DNA of 64,000 nt from assembly GCF_036231945.1 (NCBI RefSeq), contig NZ_CP109599.1:2822501-2886500 (forward strand), given 5' to 3'. The notes beneath the pieces were generated by a model. It was not told the origin of the DNA, ran no database searches, and was given only the letters and a program-made list of their open reading frames with translations. This DNA comes from Streptomyces sp. NBC_01429 (lineage in GTDB: Bacteria; Actinomycetota; Actinomycetes; Streptomycetales; Streptomycetaceae). Shown piece by piece: positions 53,569-62,346 of the stretch (positions within the stretch are counted from its first letter, which is position 1; each line of letters begins with the position of its first letter). Both the position numbers and the translations under genes were made by a program.

Positions 53569-53578
53569 GGCCTCTCGT
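53555..53578. terminator. 24-bp perfect palindrome at the right MITE end
   Basis: ACGAGAGGCCCT (53555-53566) is followed directly by AGGGCCTCTCGT. The right repeat of the element thus meets an inverted copy of its own outer bases across the CTAG. As RNA it could fold as a terminator between the SDR gene and the convergent gene at 53619. Confidence 0.5.
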
Positions 53579-53618
53579 CCTGCCCGAAGTCCGTTCGGGC
53601 CGGGGACCTCCCGGCGGC

Positions 53619-53945
53619 TCAACTCTCCTTCTCCCTCCTGCCGTCCGGCCCCGATACGTCCGGAATATCGTCGTCCGGGCGGCACTTGGGGCTGCCGCAC
53701 TGGCACGGCGGCCACGCGCGCGACAGCGTCGGCGCCGGTTCGGCCGCCCGCCAGGAGGTCCCGTCCTCGTCCCACTGGGACGCCCACTGCGCGTCCCACC
53801 CGGGCGCCGGGTCCGGGCCCCACGCGCGCATGAAGTCCCGCATCTCCGGGGCCGGTTCCTCGCGCGGCATGATCAGCGTGCCGTCCGAGCCGAACGTCCC
53901 GGTCAGGAGCGACAGCCACCAGCGCGCCTCGCTTCCTCCCGTCAT
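53619..53945 (-). CDS. Hypothetical small Cys-containing protein
   Basis: A 108-residue acidic protein with Trp-rich segments (EARWWLSLLTGTF, PAPGWDAQWASQWDEDG) and a C-terminal CQCGSPKC cluster that could bind zinc. No family is recognised. Its ATG overlaps the stop of the tiny upstream frame at 53942 (ATGA). Codon third positions are GC-rich as in neighbouring genes, supporting reality. Confidence 0.6.
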   Translation of the reverse strand: MTGGSEARWWLSLLTGTFGSDGTLIMPREEPAPEMRDFMRAWGPDPAPGWDAQWASQWDEDGTSWRAAEPAPTLSRAWPPCQCGSPKCRPDDDIPDVSGPDGRREKES

Positions 53946-54049
53946 ACGGCCGGCTCCCCGGCCCCGCGCCGCGCCCGGCCCGGCAACTCGGCGGGGGCGG
54001 GCGACCCGTCCGGGGCATCCGTCCCCGTATCGGTGGTTCGGTCACGCAT
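53942..54049 (-). CDS. Possible 35-residue leader or small protein
   Basis: A very short open frame from ATG 54049 (MRDRTTDTGTDAPDGSPAPA), Asp/Thr/Pro-rich, preceded by GGAAGG and overlapping the next gene by ATGA. It may be a translated leader coupling translation of the downstream gene. It could be spurious. Confidence 0.35.
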   Translation of the reverse strand: MRDRTTDTGTDAPDGSPAPAELPGRARRGAGEPAV

Positions 54050-54169
54050 GAGGGATGTACCTTCCGTTATCTCGTACTCGCTTTCCGTGTTCAAGTCTCG
54101 GTGTCCGCGAGCACGTGCACCAGGCATCGGGCCATGACATGGCGTTGGTCATGACGGAGGAACACGCAG

Positions 54170-54988
54170 ATGACGGCAGAGACCAGCGCGCCGGACCCCA
54201 CCTCCTCGCTGCTCGCCTTCTTCGGCAGCGAGCTGAGGCGTATCCGCACGGTCTCCGGGGTCTCCCAGGACGAGGCGGCGACCCGCGCCCACACCACGCA
54301 GTCCATGATCAGCAAGGTGGAGGCGGCCAAGCGCGTACCGTCCGAGGACCTGGCCCGCGACCTGGACCTGGCCTTCACCACCGACGGGCATTTCGAGCGC
54401 CTGTACCCGCTCGTCATCACGTACGCGTATCCGTCGTGGTTTCTTCCGTTCGTCGAACTCGAACGCGAGGCGACGGCGATGCGGGTATTCGAAAGTCAGA
54501 TCGTTCCCGGGCTCTTACAGACGGAGGAGTACGCACGCGCCATGCTGAACGCCGTACGGCCGGAAAACCTCGACGGTCTCATTGCGGCACGTATGACGCG
54601 ACAGGAAGTATTCGAAAGGGAGTCACCTCCCCGTACATGGTTCGTCATGGACGAGAACGTGTTGCTCCGGCCCATCGGCGGCGCCGCCGTCATGCGTCAC
54701 CAGCTCGCGCGCCTGCTCCAGCAGGGGCGGGATCCACGCTGTGTGATCCAGGTCGTCCCCCGCACGGTCCCCGCCCATGCCGGGCTCGCCGGCCCCTTCA
54801 CCGTGCTCAGTTTCGAGGAGGGGGCCGATGTGCTCTATGTCGACGGCTTCTCCCAGGGCCGAACCGCCCTGGACACGCATGAGATCGCCACCGCCACCTA
54901 CTCCTTCGATCTGCTGCGGGCGGTGGCGCTCTCACCCGAGGAATCCGCCGGCCTGATCAGCGGGCATCTGGAAGGACTGGAACGATGA
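54170..54988 (+). CDS. XRE-family regulator with DUF5753 domain
   Basis: A 272-residue regulator. The N-terminal XRE helix-turn-helix is at about 15-70 (LRRIRTVSGVSQDEAATRAH, TTQSMISKVEAAKRVPS). The C-terminal DUF5753 domain has the usual FVELEREATAMRVFESQIVPG and LLQTEEYARAML. VRRxVxxxxR-type core elements and VQVVP-type ending (CVIQVVPRTVPAHAGLAGPF) complete it. These HTH proteins form conserved pairs with DUF397 proteins in Streptomyces (BldB/Abba-like systems) and can influence development. ATG 54170 is preceded by GGAGGAA at fair distance. It is coupled to the DUF397 gene by an ATGA overlap. Confidence 0.93.
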   Translation: MTAETSAPDPTSSLLAFFGSELRRIRTVSGVSQDEAATRAHTTQSMISKVEAAKRVPSEDLARDLDLAFTTDGHFERLYPLVITYAYPSWFLPFVELEREATAMRVFESQIVPGLLQTEEYARAMLNAVRPENLDGLIAARMTRQEVFERESPPRTWFVMDENVLLRPIGGAAVMRHQLARLLQQGRDPRCVIQVVPRTVPAHAGLAGPFTVLSFEEGADVLYVDGFSQGRTALDTHEIATATYSFDLLRAVALSPEESAGLISGHLEGLER

Positions 54989-55194
54989 TCGGCACGAACA
55001 AGCTCTCCGGCGCGTGGCGGAGCAGCAGTTACAGCACCAACGGCGCCAACTGCATAGAGGTGAGCGACGCGTTCGCGCGCTCGGTTCCGGTCCGTGACTC
55101 CAAGAACCCGGGCGGACCGGCGCTCGTCTTCCCGCAGTGGGCCTTCTCGTCGTTCATCCGGGCCGTCCAGCGCGGCGAGTTCATAGCCTCCTGA
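54985..55194 (+). CDS. DUF397 small protein
   Basis: A 69-residue DUF397 protein: WRSSSYSTNGANCIEVSDAF, VPVRDSKNPGGPALVFPQWA, FSSFIRAVQRGEF. The W-x-S-S-x-S, G-x-NCIEV and VRDSK-P motifs define the family. Its partner is the XRE/DUF5753 regulator with which it overlaps by 4 bp; such pairs behave like regulator/antagonist or toxin/antitoxin-like systems in Streptomyces. It ends 36 bp before a long terminator hairpin. Confidence 0.94.
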   Translation: MIGTNKLSGAWRSSSYSTNGANCIEVSDAFARSVPVRDSKNPGGPALVFPQWAFSSFIRAVQRGEFIAS

Positions 55195-55229
55195 TCAGCC
55201 CGGCCGCCCGATCGGCTCGCCGTCCCCCG

Positions 55230-55267
55230 CGCGCGCGGCCCGGCGAAGGTTCGCCGGGCCGCGCGCG
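55230..55267. terminator. Bidirectional terminator
   Basis: CGCGCGCGGCCCGGCGAA (55230-55247) and its exact complement 55250-55267 form an 18-bp stem between the convergent DUF397 and cyclophilin genes. Confidence 0.85.
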
Positions 55268-55297
55268 CAGTGGGGTCGTGCGTGTGTGCCGGTACGG

Positions 55298-55795
55298 TCA
55301 GAGCTGGCCGGAGGCGGCGATGGTGATCTTGGCGCTGGTCGCGCCGGAGCCCGAGCCGTACCCCTCGATCTTCTTGACGAGGGCCAGGCTCTCCTCGTCC
55401 GCGACCTCGCCGAACACGACGTGCTTGCCGTCGAGCCAGGTCGTCGCGATGGTGGTGATGAAGAACTGCGAGCCGTTGGTGTTCCGGCCCGCGTTGGCCA
55501 TCGAGAGCTGGCCGGGCTTGGTGTGCTTGAGCTGGAAGTTCTCGTCCTCGAACTTCTCGCCGTAGATGCTCTTGCCGCCCGTGCCGTTGCCCCGGGTGAA
55601 GTCGCCGCCCTGGAGCATGAAGTCCGGGATGACCCGGTGGAAGGACGAACCGGCGTAGCCGAAGCCCTTCTCGCCGGTGGCAAGCGCGCGGAAGTTCTCG
55701 GCCGTCTTGGGAACGACGTCGTCGAACAGGTTGAAGTTGATCCGCCCGGCGGGCGCGTCGTCAATGGTGATGTCGAAGTAGACCTTAATCGTCAT
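55298..55795 (-). CDS. Cyclophilin-type peptidyl-prolyl cis-trans isomerase
   Basis: A 165-residue cytoplasmic cyclophilin catalysing Xaa-Pro isomerisation in protein folding. Active-site blocks are intact: [20 protein letters not shown] (catalytic Arg), [20 protein letters not shown], and [12 protein letters not shown] with the Trp that governs cyclosporin binding. There is no signal peptide. ATG 55795 follows GGAGAC; the frame extends upstream but without homology. Monocistronic between two terminator or gene ends. Confidence 0.96.
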   Translation of the reverse strand: MTIKVYFDITIDDAPAGRINFNLFDDVVPKTAENFRALATGEKGFGYAGSSFHRVIPDFMLQGGDFTRGNGTGGKSIYGEKFEDENFQLKHTKPGQLSMANAGRNTNGSQFFITTIATTWLDGKHVVFGEVADEESLALVKKIEGYGSGSGATSAKITIAASGQL

Positions 55796-55931
55796 GTCTC
55801 CATCCTGACACTTGCGCCCGCCGGTCCGCGTACGCCCCCTCACCCACGCCCGTCGCGCGGTGTCGTCCATGGAGTGCCGTCGATGCCGGAAGAGGAGGCG
55901 TCGAGGGTGCCCGAACACAGGCTCGTGGGCC

Positions 55932-56819
55932 TCACCAGAGAAGCGCTCCCGGGCCTCGGACCATCACCGCGCCCGCCACGGTCGTTGCCACGAGCACGAC
56001 GACCGCCAGGACGTGGAACGTCACCTGCCGCTCCTCCGAGCGATGCTCGGCCGCACGGTCCAGCGTGAACCCGGCCGGATCGGCGGGCGTGCGGTGAACG
56101 GCGACGTCACGGCCGTACGCGCCGGCGGGGTCCGGCAGGTTCGACGTGCAGTAGGCCGTGACGGCCGTGCCCTCACCGGTGGTGAACGACACGACCGGGG
56201 TGATGACGGTCGAGGTGTGGCCGTCGTCGTCGACGCTGACGTCCTTCAGGACCGCGACGACCCGCCCCCGCACGGTCTCCATCGCGGCCAGTCGCTCGAT
56301 GCGGCGGTTCTTGGCGCGTACCGCCCCGGGCAGCTGAACGGCGCCGGAGACCGCCCACGGCCCGCCGAAGCCGATCAGCGCCCACGGCCACCCCCAGCCG
56401 ACCGCCGCGAGGACCACCAGCCCGGCATAGACCAGGAAGACCGCGAAACTCGGCCGTCCCAGCCCGCGACCGGGCTCCTCCGGTGTGTCGGAGAACCAGT
56501 AGGCGTGCGGTCTGCCTCGCGGGTAGCAGACCCCGATCTCCCGGCCCTCCCACGCGCAGGTGATGACCGTGTCGCCCCGCTCACCGTCGTTCGTCACGGT
56601 GACCTCCTGCCCGGAGGCCGGGTCGCGGTAGGAGACGACCACCGATATGCCGCCCTTCCGGGACCCGCCGTGCCGGGGCTCCCGCACCCGCTGGATCCGC
56701 CCGGTGAGCCGGACCGTCCGCTGCGCCCTGGTCACTCCGGCCAGCGACATGCCGTACCCGACCAGCGCCGCCACACCCCACACCGCGCACCACAGCACCA
56801 GGAACCCGTCCCACCCCAT
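55932..56819 (-). CDS. Membrane protein with two DUF3592-like repeats
   Basis: A 295-residue protein. A first hydrophobic helix (5-27), a DUF3592-type beta domain ([52 protein letters not shown]) and a pair of helices near 130-165 come first. A second DUF3592-like domain ([37 protein letters not shown]) and a final helix (270-290) follow. The family is uncharacterised. ATG 56819 is 23 bp after the preceding gene's stop on the same strand, so the two form an operon. Confidence 0.82.
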   Translation of the reverse strand: MGWDGFLVLWCAVWGVAALVGYGMSLAGVTRAQRTVRLTGRIQRVREPRHGGSRKGGISVVVSYRDPASGQEVTVTNDGERGDTVITCAWEGREIGVCYPRGRPHAYWFSDTPEEPGRGLGRPSFAVFLVYAGLVVLAAVGWGWPWALIGFGGPWAVSGAVQLPGAVRAKNRRIERLAAMETVRGRVVAVLKDVSVDDDGHTSTVITPVVSFTTGEGTAVTAYCTSNLPDPAGAYGRDVAVHRTPADPAGFTLDRAAEHRSEERQVTFHVLAVVVLVATTVAGAVMVRGPGALLW

Positions 56820-56842
56820 GCCCCCTCCTCCTGCCGACCCGG

Positions 56843-57949
56843 TCAGCTGCCACTGCGTCGCAGCACTTTGCCCTGCCCGTCCGCCTCCAGCGTTCCCGTG
56901 CCCCCGTCGCCGGCGACCACGACCCTGAGCGTGAGCGAGCCGGAGACGCCGTCGACGGTGAGCTGCCAGCTCCGCGGGGACCCGACGCCAAGGGTGGTCC
57001 TGGCCTCCTCGACCAGACCGGGGACCCGGTCGTAGGGCAGGGACCTCGGGTTGAACCCGGTGCTCTGCACGCCGCTGGGAGAACCGCTGGGAGAGCCGCT
57101 GGGAGAGAAGACGACCGTCAGCAGGCGGTCCCGCACGACGACGGTGAGCGCCCGGCGCCTGTCCGGCCCCTGCGTCAACGACTCGACGGCCTTGCGCAGT
57201 TCGCCCTCGTCGAGCATCGACTGGCCGGGCCCCAGGGTGACCGTGCCCGTCGCCGACGTCACCGTGGTCGTGAACGACGAGGAGGACACGGACGGCTCGG
57301 GAGCGCCGCTGTCACCCTCGTGGGAGTCGAACAGGTCGGCGCGGAACAGCAGGAGGACGGCGGCCGCGCCGAGCAGCAGCCCGAGAAGAGTGAGGAGGGC
57401 GCTGAAACAGCCCCCCGGGGATTCGCTCTTCATGGCCGGACCGGGCGCCGAGTCCACCTGGGCCACGGCCGCCCGCTCCTCCCACCGCGGCGTCGGCCGC
57501 TTCACGATCCGCGTCTTCCACGGCCGGTCCGGCGGATACTCCACCACCACGACCCCGCGCGGCCGGTAGTCGGGCAGCTCGACAAGGTTGACGCCCTGCT
57601 GTATCTCGACACGGAACGCGGGCGCGTCGTCCGGCGCGACCGACAGATCGAACCGCACCGGCACGTCGCTGGTCTCACCGCCGACGGCCTCCAGACTCTC
57701 GATCACCGCGAGCGCCGTGCGCGGCACGACAGCCGCCTCCCGGATACGGCGCGGCAGCGTGGCGAGGAAGAAGACAGCCCCGTAGACCGCGGGCAGAACC
57801 AGCCCCGTGACGATCAGCGGCGCCCTCCCGACGGCACAGCCACCGATGAAGGCGGTCAGCGACGCCCCGATCACCCCGCCCGTCAGGAACCCCAGAGCGA
57901 GGCCGGCAGGCCCCTTGTGCGTGGGCGGCGCGCCCGTGGCGATCGTCAT
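56843..57949 (-). CDS. Hypothetical membrane protein
   Basis: A 368-residue protein. Two N-terminal helices (GLALGFLTGGVIGASLTAFI, APLIVTGLVLPAVYGAVFFL) are followed by a beta-rich cytoplasmic domain (RFDLSVAPDDAPAFRVEIQQ, NLVELPDYRPRGVVVVEYPP). A third helix (about 205-230, LLTLLGLLLGAAAVLLLFRA) leads to an exported Ser/Thr-rich and alpha/beta tail containing a GSPSGSPSGS-like repeat. No family is recognised; it probably works with the DUF3592 protein. ATG 57949 is favoured but has no strong ribosome site; ATG 57973/57970 are alternatives. Confidence 0.72.
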   Translation of the reverse strand: MTIATGAPPTHKGPAGLALGFLTGGVIGASLTAFIGGCAVGRAPLIVTGLVLPAVYGAVFFLATLPRRIREAAVVPRTALAVIESLEAVGGETSDVPVRFDLSVAPDDAPAFRVEIQQGVNLVELPDYRPRGVVVVEYPPDRPWKTRIVKRPTPRWEERAAVAQVDSAPGPAMKSESPGGCFSALLTLLGLLLGAAAVLLLFRADLFDSHEGDSGAPEPSVSSSSFTTTVTSATGTVTLGPGQSMLDEGELRKAVESLTQGPDRRRALTVVVRDRLLTVVFSPSGSPSGSPSGVQSTGFNPRSLPYDRVPGLVEEARTTLGVGSPRSWQLTVDGVSGSLTLRVVVAGDGGTGTLEADGQGKVLRRSGS

Positions 57950-58110
57950 ACGGCCGATTGTGCACATCATGGGTACCGGCCGACAGACCTGTGGAAGGCC
58001 CCCGGTGTCCTGTCTCTGAATCATGGTGCGCGGTACGGCCTCGGCACCCGAACCGTGGCAGGCGCTGAGATTGGTCACGGCCCGGCCGGTGCGCCGCGCT
58101 CAGCACATTG

Positions 58111-58158
58111 GTGAGGGTCGGAAGGGAGCGCTCGGCCGGCGCTCCGTCCGACCCTCAC
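58111..58158. terminator. Long hairpin between the amidohydrolase operon end and 57949
   Basis: GTGAGGGTCGG (58111-58121) and CCGACCCTCAC (58148-58158) pair perfectly, with an inner GGGAGCGC/GCGCTCC stem. It follows the leftward amidohydrolase stop by 22 bp and ends the peptide-transport operon. Confidence 0.8.
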
Positions 58159-58179
58159 CCGGCGGTGCGCCAGCCCTGA

Positions 58180-59682
58180 TCAGGACGAGAGGTACGTCCA
58201 CTCCCCCGCCAGCAGCGTCCCGTGCACCGGCATGTGCCGCAGCGTGTCCGCGTCCGCCGTGAGGGGGTCGGTGTCCACGACGGCCAGGTCGGCGGGGTCA
58301 CCGACCCGTACCGCGTGGCGTCCCCGTGCGGCCGCGCCCAGGACGTAGTCGAGCGGAAGGCGGTGTTCCGGGTGCCAGGCGGGGCGGTCGTCGTCAGTGC
58401 GGGCGACCGCGTCGGCGATGCCGGTCCAGGGATCGAGCGGGGCCACGGGGGCGTCGGAGCCGAGTTCCAGGGTGGCGCCCGCCGCGCGCAGGGCGCCGTA
58501 CGGGAAGGCCCGGTGGGTACGCCCGGCCCAGTGCCGGTCGGCGACGTCGCGGTCGTCCACCGCGTGGCTGGGCTGGATGCTCGCGGTGACGCCGAGCGCG
58601 GCGAAGCGCGGCTCGTCCTCGGGAGTGACGAGCTGCGCGTGTTCGATACGGCCCCGGCAGCGGACCGCCTCGAAGGCATCGAGGGCCATCTCGTTGGCGC
58701 GGTCGCCGATCGCGTGGACGGCGCAGTCGATCCCGTGCGCGGCGGCCCGGCGCATGACGGTCACGAGTTCGTCGTGGGTGTACCGGGCCAGGCCGCGCGC
58801 CTCGGCGTGCCCGGCGTCCATGCCCGGGTACGGGTCGTGGCACAGCGCGGTACGGGTGTTGAGCGAGCCGTCGGTGAGCAGCTTCAGCGGCCCCATCTCC
58901 AGCAGCCCGCCGCCCGGTACGCCGATGGCGTCGCCGGTGCGCAGCCCCCGGGCGATCGCCGCCTCCAGGTGCGGGGTCCAGACGGAGGCCGCCACCCGGA
59001 CCGGGACGCGGCCCGCGCTCATCCGGCGGGTCCAGTCGGCGATGTTGTCCGCGTACTCGAAGTCCAGGAAGCCGGTGATGCCGCGCTCGGCGGCGGCGGC
59101 GCACGCCTCCCCGATCCAGCGGTCCATGGTCTCCTCCGGTACGACGGGGAGCTGGGCGATGGCCTCCATGCACGCGTGCTCGCGCAGCAGCCCGGTCGGG
59201 TGGTCGCCCAGGCCGAGGAGCGCGAGTCCGGCCGAGTTGATCCAGCAGCAGTGCAGATCGGCGCTGATGAGGACGGTCGGGTGGTCGGGGACGTACGCGT
59301 CGAGCAGGTCCTTGTGCGGCGCGTCGGGCCACAGGCCGTCCCGGAATCCGTAGCCGAGCAGTGGCCCGGCGGGCGCCGGGCCCGCGGCCAGGCGCGCGCG
59401 CACCGTCTCCGCCGCCTGCCGGGCCGACGCCGTACCGGCCAGGTCGAGGCGCTGCCGCGCTGCGGCCCACTGGGCGATGTGCACATGGGCGTCCCACAGG
59501 CCCGGCAGCAGGACGCGTCCGTCCAGGTCGGTGTCGCGCTCGCCCGGCCGGCGGGGGGCTTCGCCGCCGGGGTGGACCTCGGTGACGAGGCCGTTGTCGA
59601 TCCGTACGTCGCTCAGCGGCCCGCCCGCGCCCAGGTGTACGCGGCGCAGGGTGAGCGCCGGGGCGTGCTGGGGAGTGGTCAC
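58180..59682 (-). CDS. YtcJ-like amidohydrolase
   Basis: A 500-residue metal-dependent hydrolase of the amidohydrolase_3/YtcJ family. The N-terminal metal motif DAHVHIAQW, DFEYADNIADW, then KLLTDGSLNTRTALCHDPYP (the carboxylated-Lys region), IDCAVHAIGDRAN and ELGSDAPVAPLDPW are all in the expected order. The substrate of these proteins is generally unknown. It is the last gene of the peptide ABC operon and overlaps PaiB by GTGA. It probably processes what the transporter brings in, though this is inference. GTG 59682 is the start. Confidence 0.9.
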   Translation of the reverse strand: MTTPQHAPALTLRRVHLGAGGPLSDVRIDNGLVTEVHPGGEAPRRPGERDTDLDGRVLLPGLWDAHVHIAQWAAARQRLDLAGTASARQAAETVRARLAAGPAPAGPLLGYGFRDGLWPDAPHKDLLDAYVPDHPTVLISADLHCCWINSAGLALLGLGDHPTGLLREHACMEAIAQLPVVPEETMDRWIGEACAAAAERGITGFLDFEYADNIADWTRRMSAGRVPVRVAASVWTPHLEAAIARGLRTGDAIGVPGGGLLEMGPLKLLTDGSLNTRTALCHDPYPGMDAGHAEARGLARYTHDELVTVMRRAAAHGIDCAVHAIGDRANEMALDAFEAVRCRGRIEHAQLVTPEDEPRFAALGVTASIQPSHAVDDRDVADRHWAGRTHRAFPYGALRAAGATLELGSDAPVAPLDPWTGIADAVARTDDDRPAWHPEHRLPLDYVLGAAARGRHAVRVGDPADLAVVDTDPLTADADTLRHMPVHGTLLAGEWTYLSS

Positions 59683-60317
59683 TGCTGCCTCCTGGAGTCC
59701 CGCATGGCGCGGGCGAGTTCGGGGTGGGCGTGGGGCTGGTCGGTGGTGAGGGCGTCGGCGACGCGGTGGACGACCTCCTCGCGCTCGTCCTGGCTGAGCT
59801 TGGCCTTGGCCGTCACCCGGGCCGCGGTGAGGGTGAAGCCGGTGACGGCGGCGGCGATGCGGTGGGCGTAGGCGTCGACCCGCTCCAGGCGCCAGGGTTC
59901 GGGGAAGCGGTCCTCGAAGTGGTCGACGGTGTCGGTGAGCACCTCGTACGTGCGCTCGGGGCCGAGGGTCTCGGGGCGGCCGTGGACATGGGCGACCACG
60001 AAGTTCCAGGTCGGGACGTGCGGGGTCTCCTCGTACCAGACCGGGGAGATGTATCCGTGCGGCCCCTGGAAGACCACCACGACGTCGTGTGCGCCGAGCT
60101 GGTGCTCGTCGGCGTCGGTGCGGGCGAGATGACCGGCCAGCACGAGAGTGTCGCCGGAGCCGCCGTCGCGCCCGCCGGCCTCCACCAGGACCGGCAGGTG
60201 CGAGACGACCATGCCCCGGTCGGGGACGTGGCTGATCAGGGTCGCCCAGGAGTGGGTCCTGATGAGGTCGCGGATCCGCTCCGGGTCCGTGATCTCGAAA
60301 ATTTCCTGTCGCAGCAA
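59679..60317 (-). CDS. PaiB-like FMN-binding protein
   Basis: A 212-residue flavin-binding split-barrel protein of the PaiB/FMN_bind_2 family, which includes negative regulators of sporulation and protease genes in Bacillus. Blocks are RDLIRTHSWATLISHVPDRG, VSHLPVLVE, GHLARTDADEHQL, VVVFQGPHGYISPVWYE and VPTWNFVVAHVHGRPE. All are typical of the family's dimeric barrel. TTG 60317 is chosen because GGAG lies 6 nt upstream. It begins 17 bp after the DppF-like ATPase gene and overlaps the amidohydrolase gene. Confidence 0.92.
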   Translation of the reverse strand: MLRQEIFEITDPERIRDLIRTHSWATLISHVPDRGMVVSHLPVLVEAGGRDGGSGDTLVLAGHLARTDADEHQLGAHDVVVVFQGPHGYISPVWYEETPHVPTWNFVVAHVHGRPETLGPERTYEVLTDTVDHFEDRFPEPWRLERVDAYAHRIAAAVTGFTLTAARVTAKAKLSQDEREEVVHRVADALTTDQPHAHPELARAMRDSRRQQ

Positions 60318-60334
60318 CGCGGGCTCCGGGAGGC

Positions 60335-61342
60335 TCAGTCGGCGGCGGACTCGGGGAAGTGGCAGGCCGCGAGCGGCCCTCCCGGCACGGGCGCGGTCAG
60401 CGCCGGCCGGGTCTGCGTACAGATCTCCGCGCTCTTCCAGCAGCGGGTGTGGAAGGGGCAGCCCGGCGGCGGGTCGCTGGGGCTCGGCGGGTCGCCTTCG
60501 AGGACGATCCGGCCGCTCCGGCCCCGGTGGCGCGGGTCGGGGTCGGGCACGGCGGACAGCAGGGCGCGGGTGTACGGGTGGGACGGGCGGCTGTAGACGG
60601 CGTCGCGCTCGCCGTGCTCGACGATCCGGCCCAGGTACATGACGGCGATCTCGTCGGCGACGTGCCGGACGACGGCCAGGTCGTGGGCGATGAAGAGATA
60701 GCTGAGCCCGAACTCCTTCTGGAGGTCCTTGAGGAGGTTGATGACCTGGGCCTGTACGGAGACGTCCAGGGCGGAGACGGGTTCGTCGCAGACCAGGATG
60801 CGGGGGCGCAGCACGAGCGCGCGGGCGATGCCGATGCGCTGGCGCTGGCCGCCGGAGAACTGGTGGGGGTGGCGGTGCGCGTGGGACGGGTCGAGGCCGA
60901 CCATCTCCAGCAGTTCGCGGGCGCGGGCCGGGCGGTCGCGCTTGGGCACGAGGTCGCGGTGGATCTCCAGGGGTTCGCGGACGATCTCCTCGGCCGTCAT
61001 CCGGGGGTCGAGGGACGCGTACGGGTCCTGCATGATCATCTGGATGTCGCGTCTGCGGTGGCGGCGCTCGCCGCGCGGCAGCCGCAGCAGTTCGCGGCCC
61101 TCCACCCGTACGGTCCCGGCGGTCGGCCGGTCGAGGGCCATCAGCAGCCGTACGAGGGTCGACTTGCCGCAGCCGGACTCCCCGACCAGCCCGAGGGTGG
61201 TGTGGCGCCTGAGCGTGAGGTCCACTCCGTCGACGGCCTTGACGGTGGCGCGGTGGCGGCCGGGGGCGCCCGGGTAGTGCTTGACGAGCCCTTCGGCCGC
61301 CAGGAGCGGGGCCTCGGCGGCCGGAGCCGGTGTCTCAGGCAT
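60335..61342 (-). CDS. Peptide ABC transporter ATP-binding protein (DppF/OppF-like)
   Basis: A 335-residue nucleotide-binding subunit with Walker A GESGCGKST, Q-loop segment QMIMQDPYASLDPRM, signature FSGGQRQRIGIARAL, Walker B ILVCDEPVSALD and the switch His in LFIAHDLAVVRHVA. The C-terminal oligopeptide-type extension with a Cys/His cluster (GCPFHTRCW) may hold a [4Fe-4S] or metal site as in DppF. It pairs with the DppD-like protein, overlapping it by 8 bp. Together they power the two permeases. Confidence 0.95.
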   Translation of the reverse strand: MPETPAPAAEAPLLAAEGLVKHYPGAPGRHRATVKAVDGVDLTLRRHTTLGLVGESGCGKSTLVRLLMALDRPTAGTVRVEGRELLRLPRGERRHRRRDIQMIMQDPYASLDPRMTAEEIVREPLEIHRDLVPKRDRPARARELLEMVGLDPSHAHRHPHQFSGGQRQRIGIARALVLRPRILVCDEPVSALDVSVQAQVINLLKDLQKEFGLSYLFIAHDLAVVRHVADEIAVMYLGRIVEHGERDAVYSRPSHPYTRALLSAVPDPDPRHRGRSGRIVLEGDPPSPSDPPPGCPFHTRCWKSAEICTQTRPALTAPVPGGPLAACHFPESAAD

Positions 61343-62342
61343 GCGCGGTCTCCAGCGGGTAGTGGCAGGCGAGGGACCGGCCGGGCGGCGCCGCCAGCAG
61401 GAGCGGCCGTTCGCCCCGGCAGCGCGGCCGGGCGCCGGGACAGCGCGGGTGGAAGGCGCAGCCGTCGGGCAGGTGTCCCGCCGCCGGCGGGGTGCCGGGG
61501 ATGGGGGTGAGCGCGTCGGTTCCCGCGTCGAGCCGGGGTACGGCGTCGAGCAGGCCCCGGGTGTAGGGGTGCGAGGGGTGTTCGTACAGCTCCTCGACGG
61601 GTGCCTGCTCGACGATCCGGCCGGCGTACATGATCGCGACGCGGTCGGCGGTGCCCGCGGCGAGGCCGAGGTCGTGGGTGATCAGCAGGAGGGCGGAGCG
61701 GGTCTCCTCGCGCAGTTCCGCGAGGAGTTCCATGATCTGCGCCTGCACGGTGACGTCGAGGGCGGTGGTGGGTTCGTCGGCGATGAGCACGCTGGGCCGC
61801 AGGGCCACGGCCATGGCGATCATGACGCGCTGCCGCATCCCGCCGGAGAACCGGTGCGGGTGGTCGCGGTAGCGGCGCGCCGGGTCGGGGATGCGGACCC
61901 GGGCCATCAGGTCGAGGGCCCGGGCGCGGGCCTCGCGGCGGCCGATGTCCTCGTGGGCCCTGAGCGTCTCGGCGATCTGGTAGCCCACGGTGAGGCTGGG
62001 GTTGAGGGCGGACAGGGCGTCCTGGAAGACCATGGCGAGGTGCTTGCCGCGCAGTGCGCGCAGCGCCTCGGGCCCGAGGGTGAGCAGCTCGGTGTCCCGG
62101 TGCAGGACCCGGCCGCCGACCCGGGCGGTGGTGGCCGGGAGCAGGCCCATCACCGCCATGGCGGTGATGCTCTTGCCGGATCCCGACTCGCCGATGAGGG
62201 CGAGGGTCTCCTCCTCGTGGAGCGTGAAGGAGACGCCGTCCACGACGCGTTGGGCGGCGCCGCGCGGCAGCAGGTCGACGGTGAGGTCCTCGACCGTCAG
62301 CAGGGGGCGGCGGGCGGGCGGTTCGGTCGGGTGGTCGGTCAC
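61335..62342 (-). CDS. Peptide ABC transporter ATP-binding protein (DppD/OppD-like)
   Basis: A 335-residue partner ATPase: Walker A GESGSGKSI, MVFQDALSALNPSL at the Q-loop, signature FSGGMRQRVMIAMAV, Walker B LIADEPTTALDVT and LLLITHDLGLAAGTA. The C-terminal oligopeptide-type tail carries GCAFHPRCPGARPRC. GTG 62342 lies 4 bp after the permease stop, giving tight coupling. The gene heads the ATPase pair of the operon. Confidence 0.95.
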   Translation of the reverse strand: MTDHPTEPPARRPLLTVEDLTVDLLPRGAAQRVVDGVSFTLHEEETLALIGESGSGKSITAMAVMGLLPATTARVGGRVLHRDTELLTLGPEALRALRGKHLAMVFQDALSALNPSLTVGYQIAETLRAHEDIGRREARARALDLMARVRIPDPARRYRDHPHRFSGGMRQRVMIAMAVALRPSVLIADEPTTALDVTVQAQIMELLAELREETRSALLLITHDLGLAAGTADRVAIMYAGRIVEQAPVEELYEHPSHPYTRGLLDAVPRLDAGTDALTPIPGTPPAAGHLPDGCAFHPRCPGARPRCRGERPLLLAAPPGRSLACHYPLETAHA

Positions 62343-62346
62343 CGGA

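Noticed and set aside
53942..54127. Longer version of the tiny frame upstream of 53619
   Set aside because: The part before ATG 54049 has no ribosome site and lies in the promoter region of the divergent XRE gene.
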